A stretch of DNA of 64,000 nt, from NCBI GenBank assembly GCA_964503125.1, contig CAZCZE010000068.1:1-64000 (forward strand), given 5' to 3'. Origin of the DNA: FEN-1219 sp964503125. GTDB taxonomy: Bacteria; Pseudomonadota; Gammaproteobacteria; Steroidobacterales; Rariloculaceae. The position numbers were made by a program, and so were the translations under genes. This document shows positions 42,623 through 49,930 of this stretch, piece after piece. The first letter of the stretch is position 1. The number at the start of each line of letters is the position of its first letter. The notes beneath the pieces are model-generated. The model was given only the letters and a program-made list of their open reading frames with translations, was not told the DNA's origin and did not search any database.

Positions 42623-44389
42623 ATGGCGTTCTTCGGCCTCCTCGCTCTGATCAATGTGGCTTGCTTCCTGCCGCTGTACTTGCTGAACCTTCGCGAGGCG
42701 CCGAATCCGTTCGAGTTCCTGACGGCCACCGACAGATCGGCGTCACAACGGATCAAGTGTGTCTACAGCAAAGTCGATTTCACGGATCCGTTCCGAATCA
42801 ACTTCGATTTCACGTCCGTTGTCCTATTGGCGGTTGCGACGGGGGTCGAGTCCCAATGGGTCGTGGGGGGTGCCGCTGCGCTGCTGGCCTTCGGCTTCGT
42901 GGGTATTCTCTATGCGTCCGTCATTCAGTCGATCTTCAAGCGGCCGCCGACGCTCGCCGCCGATTTATCGTTGCTCAGGGCCGGTATGAAGCTCGCGCAC
43001 CGCCGGTTGTACGCGTTGTCCAGCGTGGTCCTCGGGCTGCTCGCGGGAATACTGCTGGCCGCCTACTTGGCTACGTCGTTACTCTTTAGCCTAGAGTTGC
43101 CTGACGGACGCCTGGCGCTCGTGGTTGTGTTGCTGCTGCTGCCGCTGTGCCTCTATCACTGCCGTGACTACACGTACCGGCTTTTCTTGGCGCGCACCGT
43201 GTACTCGCCGTTGCTGCACCTCGCGCGCAACGTCGAGTACGGTAAGCGTCTCGACCTTGTTTTGGCGAAGGACGCCGCGCACTTCGAGCGGTTCAATCAC
43301 TTCAAACGCGTGACGCTCGCGCAGCGGCCGACGATAGTCGTGATCTGCGTCGAGTCCTACGGCAGCGCCGTCTATCGCGACCGAGAGCACAATTCCGCCG
43401 TCGCCGACGTCGTCGCGGAGTACGAGCAGCGCTTGCGCGGCTCCGGGTACCGGTTCGCCTCTACGTATTCCGATCCCCCCATTTTCGCCGGCGGATCATG
43501 GCTGAGCTACGCATCGTTGACGTACGGCATCGAATTCGCCGATATGCAGCTCTTTGATGCTTTGTTCGCTACCGACGGGCCGTTCGGCGTTTACGAGTCG
43601 CTGTTCCATGTGCTCAAACGCAACGGCTATCGCAACGTTTTGCTTTGCCCGCTCGGAGGGGTCGCTGTCCGCCACGTGGACTGGGGACAAGTCGACCGCT
43701 GCTTTCAGTCCGATCTCGACATTACCTTCGATTCACTCGGTTATCGCGGGCCGTTGGTGAATTTTTTCGGTCTAACGGGTGTGTACGCGCCGCTCGATCA
43801 GTATTCGTTGAGCTATGCCTACGATCACGCGGCGCGCGGCGGCCCGGAGCCTTTCTCGCTGTTCTTCTGCACGCTGAATTCGCACTACCCGTGGCGAGCG
43901 GTCGGCGAAGTCGTTGCCGATTGGCGTTCGCTTGACGACCCGTCGGCGCCGCTTCACACGTGTCGCGGCAATACGGCGGAGCGTTACCGGGCCGCGATTC
44001 GCTATCAGCTCGAGTATGTGCTGCGCTTCGTGCTCGAGCGCGCAGCCGACGACGCGGTTTTCGTGGTGTTCGGCGATCATCAGCCGCCGATGATCACGGA
44101 GCGGCGCATGGGCAAGCAAACGCCCGTCCATGTCATCGCGCGCAATCAGAAGTTGATCGACGTCTTTCTGGAGCATGGGTTTGCCGCGCGTCTCGACCTG
44201 ACAGGTGCTGAGCCGCTGCCATTCCGGCATCACGGGTTCCTATCATTGTTCATGAAGGGAATGCAGGCGGCCTACGGCGCCGCCGACGTCCCCGTCGACT
44301 ACCGCGAGCACGGCGTCGCGCTGTTCGATGAGCCCACGGCAGGCGCCGGCGCTCGGAACTACGGCAACGGACAGCGAGCTCACCGATAG
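42623..44389 (+). CDS. LTA-synthase-like membrane enzyme of the alkaline phosphatase superfamily
   Basis: A 588-residue inner-membrane protein. N-terminal hydrophobic helices (residues about 1-200) are followed by an extracytoplasmic sulfatase/phosphoglycerol transferase-type domain. Its metal-site residues are in VVICVESYGSAV (Glu), PPIFAGGSWLSYASLTYG (with the candidate nucleophile Ser or Thr), and VFVVFGDHQPP (Asp-His). LtaS and MdoB-type enzymes of this fold transfer phosphoglycerol from phosphatidylglycerol to a glycan. This protein would thus decorate the operon's glycan outside the membrane. ATG 42623 is four bases after the previous stop. The next gene's GTG overlaps its last base. 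Confidence 0.82.
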   Translation: MAFFGLLALINVACFLPLYLLNLREAPNPFEFLTATDRSASQRIKCVYSKVDFTDPFRINFDFTSVVLLAVATGVESQWVVGGAAALLAFGFVGILYASVIQSIFKRPPTLAADLSLLRAGMKLAHRRLYALSSVVLGLLAGILLAAYLATSLLFSLELPDGRLALVVVLLLLPLCLYHCRDYTYRLFLARTVYSPLLHLARNVEYGKRLDLVLAKDAAHFERFNHFKRVTLAQRPTIVVICVESYGSAVYRDREHNSAVADVVAEYEQRLRGSGYRFASTYSDPPIFAGGSWLSYASLTYGIEFADMQLFDALFATDGPFGVYESLFHVLKRNGYRNVLLCPLGGVAVRHVDWGQVDRCFQSDLDITFDSLGYRGPLVNFFGLTGVYAPLDQYSLSYAYDHAARGGPEPFSLFFCTLNSHYPWRAVGEVVADWRSLDDPSAPLHTCRGNTAERYRAAIRYQLEYVLRFVLERAADDAVFVVFGDHQPPMITERRMGKQTPVHVIARNQKLIDVFLEHGFAARLDLTGAEPLPFRHHGFLSLFMKGMQAAYGAADVPVDYREHGVALFDEPTAGAGARNYGNGQRAHR

Positions 44390-45270
44390 TGAAACGGTTT
44401 CCTGTGATCAAAAGAGCGACAAACGTAGTCAGATTTCTGTTTGGTTCATATCAAAGATATCGGAATGAAAGCACGATCTTGATCTATCAGATGGGCAAAG
44501 TCGGTTCTACGTCCATCGCGAAAGCCTTGGGTGACCGTGCTATTCAGATTCACAACTTCTACAGCGCTAACGCACCTTTCTCTCGCAAGCCTTTTTATAC
44601 GAATAGTCTGTACAAGAAGCCCCTGTATTGGCTCTTCTATCGTTCGATAAGACTCGGAATACGCCGGCGCAGCAAACTCAAGATCGTTACGTTGGTCCGC
44701 GACCCGATCGGCCGAAACATCTCGATGTACTTTCAGGATCTGGCGTACTTCTTGGCCTATTACCTTAGTGAGGTAATACCCAATCGCGACAATCGTGAAG
44801 AAGACATCGACATCCTGGTCGATTGTTTCAGACGGACTTTCGATCACAGATATCCCCTCGATTGGTTCGATAAGGAGTTCAAGAGATTTACCGGAGTCGA
44901 CGTGTATGAGCATGCGTTCGACGCCACTAAGGGTTGGACCAGAATCGACAAAGACGGCATGAGCGTTCTGATCGTTCAAACAGAGAAGCTGAGCGACTGT
45001 TGGCACACCGTCGAGGAATTTTGTGGCTGCAAACTCGAAAGGCGGGAAGACAATCGGGGCGAGCGCAAGTGGTATGGGACGTTGTATTCCGAATTCCTTG
45101 GCAGGTATTCCTTGAGCGCAGTCGAGCTCGATGAAATTTACTCCAGCCGATACGCCAGATTCTTCTTTACCGAGGAAACGCGGGCAGAGCTCAGGCGCAA
45201 ATGGCAAGGCGAGAAAATGGACTCCGTTGCTCTGAAGGAGAAACAGACGGGTGTCGGTCGGGGCATGTAG
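44389..45270 (+). CDS. Sulfotransferase-like capsular polysaccharide synthesis protein
   Basis: A 293-residue protein with a P-loop-like sulfotransferase fold. YQMGKVGSTSIAKALGDR is the 5'-phosphosulfate-binding loop and TLVRDPIGRNISMYFQD the 3'-phosphate region; GVDVYEHAFDATKGW and later DEIYSSRYARFFFTEE match the putative capsular polysaccharide synthesis (NKWYS-type) family. It may transfer sulfate to the glycan. Base and codon usage differ visibly from the neighbouring genes, with many AT-rich codons (AAA, AGA, ATA, TAT), so it was probably acquired separately. GTG 44389 is the start; its end overlaps the following gene by 20 bases. Confidence 0.78.
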   Translation: MKRFPVIKRATNVVRFLFGSYQRYRNESTILIYQMGKVGSTSIAKALGDRAIQIHNFYSANAPFSRKPFYTNSLYKKPLYWLFYRSIRLGIRRRSKLKIVTLVRDPIGRNISMYFQDLAYFLAYYLSEVIPNRDNREEDIDILVDCFRRTFDHRYPLDWFDKEFKRFTGVDVYEHAFDATKGWTRIDKDGMSVLIVQTEKLSDCWHTVEEFCGCKLERREDNRGERKWYGTLYSEFLGRYSLSAVELDEIYSSRYARFFFTEETRAELRRKWQGEKMDSVALKEKQTGVGRGM

Positions 45271-46924
45271 TGCGCGGTTAGTACTGACGCTGGCCACCAT
45301 TCCTTCGCGGATCTCGAAGATTGGCCCGGTGATCGATTCGATCAAGGCGCAGACACGCAGGCCGGATCGTATCTACGTCTGCATTTGCGAATTCAGCCTC
45401 CGGGAGCAGTCGCCCTACGATGTACCGGACTGGTTGCGGCAAGACGAGTCCGTCGAGGTGGTTGTTTCGACCAAGGACTACGGGCCCGCGACCAAATTGA
45501 TCGGCATGCTCGACAGGGAGCCGGACCCGAACACGCGGATCGTGATCGTCGATGATGATTGGGCGTACAACCCGGACATGGTGGAAGTGTTCGAACGGCG
45601 GTTCGAGGAACTCGGGAGCGCCGCCATCGGCTCGTCCGGGGGGCGCCTGACGCGCCATTGGTCGGAGATCGAGGCGCGCATCGGGTCAGAGATAGAGGCA
45701 AAGCCGCAACTTAGGCATCAGCTGGTTTTCGTTGCCGAATCGCCCAAGGACATGGCCGTCGACATCCTTCAGTACGGTTTCGGCGCCATGGTGCTGCGCG
45801 GTTGGTTCGACAACGACATTCGCGACCTGATCGAACCGCTCGAGCCGCTATTTTTCGCCGACGACGTGCTGTTTTCCGGTTACCTCGAGAGCAAGGGCAT
45901 CAACAGAATCTGTATTGCCGGTATGCCGCTACCGCGCCGTCTTGCTCACTGGAGCACTCGACCGCTGCACGGCGATGGACGCGCAACCCGCAACTACAAG
46001 GCGGCTATTCCCGAGCTTTCCGCGCGGCTGAACATTTGGGCGCCCGAAGCGCTTTTCGACCCTCGCCCTCCCGTACACGCCGTACTTCTTGATATTACGT
46101 CGCGAGCCCTACGCAAAGCATATCGCGTCACCATCCGCCCGTTGGTTCGTCAGAGTGAAATGACTGCCCTAACCGAAGCCCCGTGGCGATACTGCCTGGC
46201 CCTCATCAAATCGAAGTGCATGTACCAGTACGTGCCGGGCCGATTTCGTGCGATGAAGGCGCTTTATGGATCGATGCTCTCTGCCGGTGATTTGTGTTTC
46301 GATCTCGGCTCGCACATAGGCAATCGAGTGGATGTATTGACGTCCTTGTCGTGCAAGGTCGTCGCTGTTGAGCCGCACCCGTTTCTAGCAAGCTATTTGC
46401 GCCGACGGTTCTCGGGCAACCGCGATGTCGTCGTGGACGAGCGTGCGGTAAGCGATGAGTCGGGCGAGGCCGCGCTGCACTGGTCACCGCGATTCTTGAC
46501 CGTATCGAGTCTAGAGCCCGGCTGGGTCGATTCGCTGCGAGCCTTGCGGTCTCACAACATCGCGTTCACTGAGTCGCAGACGGTCGGGATCACGACGATC
46601 GGCGAGTTGATCCGCCAGTACGGTGCGCCTCGATACTGCAAAATAGACATCGAAGGCTCGGACCTCGCCGTGATTAGCTCGCTGCCGATTCCCATCAGCA
46701 TCATCTCGTTCGAGCACTTGCCGCATCGATTCGACGCCACTACGGCGTCGCTCGACGCCCTCGGCGAGCTGGCGGACTATCGATACAACTACTTTGTTCG
46801 CGAGTCACATCGGTTCCGGGTCCCGGCCCCAGTGTCGGCGGAAGTCTTGCTGCGCGAGTTACGCGGGATCGCCGATCGCGGCTGGGCCTGTGACGTTTTC
46901 GCGTTCAAGCAAGGCAGCGCCTGA
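45251..46924 (+). CDS. Fusion: glycosyltransferase (GT-A) plus FkbM methyltransferase
   Basis: A 557-residue protein. Residues about 8-270 resemble a GT-A glycosyltransferase: LVLTLATIPSRISKIGPVI at the start, a DDDW acidic motif (VIVDDDWAYNPDMVEVF) for metal-nucleotide binding, and a FFADDVLFSGYL region near the acceptor site. Residues from about 330 are an FkbM-type methyltransferase: SAGDLCFDLGSHIGNRVDVL with motif I near residue 351, VVAVEPHPFLASYLRRRF and the conserved CKIDIEGSDLAVISSLP. The protein may add a sugar and O-methylate it in turn. GTG 45251 overlaps the preceding gene. It is the last of the operon. Confidence 0.82.
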   Translation: MSVGACSARLVLTLATIPSRISKIGPVIDSIKAQTRRPDRIYVCICEFSLREQSPYDVPDWLRQDESVEVVVSTKDYGPATKLIGMLDREPDPNTRIVIVDDDWAYNPDMVEVFERRFEELGSAAIGSSGGRLTRHWSEIEARIGSEIEAKPQLRHQLVFVAESPKDMAVDILQYGFGAMVLRGWFDNDIRDLIEPLEPLFFADDVLFSGYLESKGINRICIAGMPLPRRLAHWSTRPLHGDGRATRNYKAAIPELSARLNIWAPEALFDPRPPVHAVLLDITSRALRKAYRVTIRPLVRQSEMTALTEAPWRYCLALIKSKCMYQYVPGRFRAMKALYGSMLSAGDLCFDLGSHIGNRVDVLTSLSCKVVAVEPHPFLASYLRRRFSGNRDVVVDERAVSDESGEAALHWSPRFLTVSSLEPGWVDSLRALRSHNIAFTESQTVGITTIGELIRQYGAPRYCKIDIEGSDLAVISSLPIPISIISFEHLPHRFDATTASLDALGELADYRYNYFVRESHRFRVPAPVSAEVLLRELRGIADRGWACDVFAFKQGSA

Positions 46925-46942
46925 GCCGCAGCGCCGGGCGAT

Positions 46943-47127
46943 TTGACGGCATCGGCGCGGCTGGTCGCCGGTATCCGCATCGAAGCCGAGCAGCGCGACA
47001 CGCTGGAACGACTCGCCCGCTACGTGAGCCGTCGGGCGGTGTCGGTCGAACGGCTGACGCTCACGGCGTCTTCGCTCCGCATGCGGCATTGCGCGCCGCG
47101 ATCCCCCCAGCTGGTCGAGGGCGGGGC
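46943..47127 (+). mobile_element. IS91-type transposase remnant
   Basis: Two conserved blocks of IS91/ISCR (Y2, rolling-circle) transposases survive. In one frame AEQRDTLERLARYVSRRAVSVERLTLTAS matches the RDKLERLCRYISRPAVAxERL block. Directly after it, in another frame from 47062, HGVFAPHAALRAAIPPAG matches the FHGVFAPN..LRA..V.PAGRG block. The roughly 45-50 residues that normally separate them are deleted and no ends of the element are recognised. It sits immediately after the surface-glycan operon, in the 207-base gap before the convergent ankyrin gene. It is a mobile-element scar, not a functional gene. Confidence 0.72.
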
Positions 47128-47131
47128 TCGG

Positions 47132-48568
47132 CTAACGGCCGGGCTGGCTCGACGGCGGCACGGGCAGGCCGCGCGCGGCGAGCAGCTCGCGCAACAGTGC
47201 CGCGGCCTCGAGGTAGCGCTTGAGCACGTCGGGCGTGTACTCGACGCCGTCGGCCACGATGATCGGCGACCAGCCCTTGCTGTTGACGACGTCGAGCGCG
47301 GCGCCGCGGTCGGCGAGGAACTGGATCGCCGCGACGTTGCCGCCGCGGTAGATGGCGCCGTGCAGCGCCGTCTCGCCGTTGAAGTCGATGGCGTTGACGT
47401 CGCCGCCGCCTGACGTAAGCGCAAGCTCCATGGCCGCGAGGCACTCCGCGTGCGTGCCCGGGTTCTCGCCCGGCGCCCAGATGCCGACGCCGGCCGCGGC
47501 CATGAGCGCGGTCGTGCCCGCGTTGGTCGTGATCGACGCATCGGCGCCGAGAGCCAGCAGCGTGTTCATGAGCGGCAGGTCGCAGGACTTCGCCGCGAGC
47601 ACGAACGGCGTTGCGCCGAGGCGGTCGAGCTTGTTGCGGTTGCCGTCGGCAGGCTCTTTCTTCTGCCGCGCATCGACGTCGGCGCCCGCGGCGACGAGCC
47701 GGCGCACGAGCTCGAGGCTGTCAATATGGCCCGTCTTCGCAGGACCCGGCAGGTTGAAGCCCATGTTCCAGCGCCGCGACCACGCGATCTGGTGCAGCGC
47801 CGTCCAGCCTTGCGCGTCGGCGTTGGGCGCGGCGCCACGCCCGAGCAGCTCCGCGGCGACCTCGTAGTGGGCGTTGGTCGCCGCGAGCACGAGCGCGCTC
47901 GTGCCGTCGGCGAGCGCTTGATTCACGTCGGCGCCCGCGTCGAGCAATGCGCGTGTGGCGGCGAGCGCGCCGGCGCGCACGGCGAACAAGAGCGCGCTCC
48001 ACTCGGCGGCCGCCGAGCGTGCGTCGCGGTCGGCGCCGGCCTCGAGAAGCGTGCGGATGGCCGCCGCGTTGTTCTCGTGCGCAGCCCACATGAGCGCCGT
48101 CTGGCCCTTCCAGCCTTCGCGCTCGTCGACGCGCGCGCCGGCGGCGATGAGCGCGTCGAGCGTCGCCGTGTCGCCGGTGCGCGCGGCCGTCATGAGCGCG
48201 GTCTCGCCCTCGGGCAGCGCGATGTTGGCGTCGGAGCCGTGCCCGAGCAGAAGGCGGACCATTGCGGCATCGCCGTTCTCGGCGGCGAGATGCAGCGCGG
48301 GCACGCCGTAACGGTTGCGCGCGTTGGGCTCCGCGCCCGAGTCGAGCAAGGTGTGCGCGAGATCGACGTCGCCGCCGTGCACCGCCCAGTGCAGCGCGCG
48401 CGTGCCGTCGGGCTCGGCGTCGTTGGGGTCGGCGCGCGCGGCGAGCAGGCCGCGCGCGGCCGTCACGTCGCCGCTCTTGAGGGCGCTCGCGAGCGGGCCG
48501 GCGTTCGCGGCAAAGCTCGCCGTCAACAGCGCCGCGGTAGTGAGAACGGCTGAGGCGCGGCGCAGCAT
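47132..48568 (-). CDS. Exported ankyrin-repeat protein
   Basis: A 478-residue protein with a signal peptide (ending ASFAANA) and about ten to twelve ankyrin repeats through nearly the whole length, with typical DGTRALHWAVHGGDVDLAHTLLDSGAEPNARN units. Repeats at residues about 270-330 are interrupted by a longer loop containing LPGPAKTGHIDSLELVRRLVAAGAD. It is a periplasmic protein-binding scaffold. It is the last gene of an operon with the DUF1552 and DUF1592 genes, three bases after the former's stop. This trio recurs in proteobacteria, which suggests joint function. Confidence 0.87.
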   Translation of the reverse strand: MLRRASAVLTTAALLTASFAANAGPLASALKSGDVTAARGLLAARADPNDAEPDGTRALHWAVHGGDVDLAHTLLDSGAEPNARNRYGVPALHLAAENGDAAMVRLLLGHGSDANIALPEGETALMTAARTGDTATLDALIAAGARVDEREGWKGQTALMWAAHENNAAAIRTLLEAGADRDARSAAAEWSALLFAVRAGALAATRALLDAGADVNQALADGTSALVLAATNAHYEVAAELLGRGAAPNADAQGWTALHQIAWSRRWNMGFNLPGPAKTGHIDSLELVRRLVAAGADVDARQKKEPADGNRNKLDRLGATPFVLAAKSCDLPLMNTLLALGADASITTNAGTTALMAAAGVGIWAPGENPGTHAECLAAMELALTSGGGDVNAIDFNGETALHGAIYRGGNVAAIQFLADRGAALDVVNSKGWSPIIVADGVEYTPDVLKRYLEAAALLRELLAARGLPVPPSSQPGR

Positions 48569-48571
48569 GCG

Positions 48572-49930
48572 TTAGATCGCGAGCGGCCCGGTGCTGTCGC
48601 CGAGCGACTCGGTCGGCACACCGACCTTGTCGAGCGTCGCGAGCAGCAGGTTCGTCATCGGCGTCTCGGCCGGGAACACGAGATGGCGGTTACCCTCGAG
48701 CGCGCCGCCCGCGCCGCCGACGAGCGTCAGCGGCAGGTCGTAGTGCGCGTGCAGATTCGGGTTGCTCAAGCTCGCGCCGTAAAGATACAGCGTGTGGTCG
48801 AGCAGCGTGCCGTCGCCGTCGGGCGTGGTGGCCAGCTTGTTCAAGAACCAAGCGAAGAGATCGGTCTGATAGGTATTGAGCCGCGCGAGCTTCTCGATCT
48901 GCTCGGGACGGTCGCCGTGGTGCGAGACGCCGTGATGGCCTTCGTTGAAGCCGATCTCGGGATAGGTGCGGAAGTTGAGCTCGCGACCCAGCATGAACGT
49001 GACGACGCGCGTGAGGTCGGCCTGGAACGCGAGCCACTGGAGCTCGTACATGAGCTTGACGTGGTCGCCGAAGTTCTCGGGGATGCCGCGCGGCCGCTCG
49101 AGCGCCGGCAATCCTAAGTCGGCGCTCAAGTTCTCGACGGCGGCGATGCGCCGCTCGACCTCGCGCACGGACTCGAGGTAGGTGTCGACGTGGGCGCGAT
49201 CGCTCGGCCCGAGGGTGCGGGCGAGCCGCGTGAAATCGTCGCTGACCGAGTCTAGGATGCTGCGGTTCTCGTGCGCGAGCGCGACGCGCTGCTCGGTCGT
49301 GCCGCCGTTGCCGAACAGCCGCTCGAACACGATGCGCGGGTTGTTCTCCGTCGGCAGGGGGCTCGTCGGCGACCGCCACGAGATGGTGTTCATGTAGATG
49401 CAGGCGTAGCTGTTCTCGCACTGGCCCGAGAGGAAATTGAGATCGATCGCGAGCTCGAGCGACGGCAACGGCGTGTCCTTGCCGAGCACCGCTGCCGCGA
49501 CCTGGTCGGCCGTGATGCCGTTCTCGACGTCGGCGCCTTCGGTGCGCTTGACGCGCGCGCCCGAGAGCCACGAAGCCGTCGCGCGCGTGTGATCGCCGTT
49601 GGCGCCGTCGTTCTGTGCGTCGGCTTGATGCTGAGCGAGGCCGCTCACGGCCGTGAGCACTCTCTTATAGGGAGCCAGTGGCGTCATGATGCGCGACAGC
49701 TCGAAGTCCTTGCCCGCCGTCTTCGGCGTCCAGAAATCGATGCCGTCGAAGTTGCGCGCGACGCCGTTCGGCATGTAGACGAAGCCCAAGCGTTGCGCCT
49801 TCGGTGCGGCGCTTTGCGCCAACGCCGGCACCATCGCGTCGAGCAGCGGTAGCGCCACGCAGGCGCCCGCGCCGCGCAAGAACGTGCGCCGTGGCAAAGT
49901 CCGTTTGCTGACGAAGAAGTTCCCGATCAC
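48572..49930 (-). CDS. DUF1552 family Tat-exported protein
   Basis: A 452-residue protein. The N-terminus TLPRRTFLRGAGACVALPLLDAM is a twin-arginine signal (PRRTFLRG), and the rest is DUF1552: RLGFVYMPNGVARNFDGIDFWTPKTAGKDFEL, MTPLAPYKRVLTAVSGL, and NEGHHGVSHHGDRPEQIEKLARLNTYQTDLFAWFLNKLATTPDGDGTLLDH. The fold resembles sulfatase-like DUF1501 proteins. The GTG at 49930 overlaps the DUF1592 stop (GTGA) with GGAGG upstream, fixing the start. It is expected to act in the periplasm with the haem protein before it. Confidence 0.88.
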   Translation of the reverse strand: MIGNFFVSKRTLPRRTFLRGAGACVALPLLDAMVPALAQSAAPKAQRLGFVYMPNGVARNFDGIDFWTPKTAGKDFELSRIMTPLAPYKRVLTAVSGLAQHQADAQNDGANGDHTRATASWLSGARVKRTEGADVENGITADQVAAAVLGKDTPLPSLELAIDLNFLSGQCENSYACIYMNTISWRSPTSPLPTENNPRIVFERLFGNGGTTEQRVALAHENRSILDSVSDDFTRLARTLGPSDRAHVDTYLESVREVERRIAAVENLSADLGLPALERPRGIPENFGDHVKLMYELQWLAFQADLTRVVTFMLGRELNFRTYPEIGFNEGHHGVSHHGDRPEQIEKLARLNTYQTDLFAWFLNKLATTPDGDGTLLDHTLYLYGASLSNPNLHAHYDLPLTLVGGAGGALEGNRHLVFPAETPMTNLLLATLDKVGVPTESLGDSTGPLAI

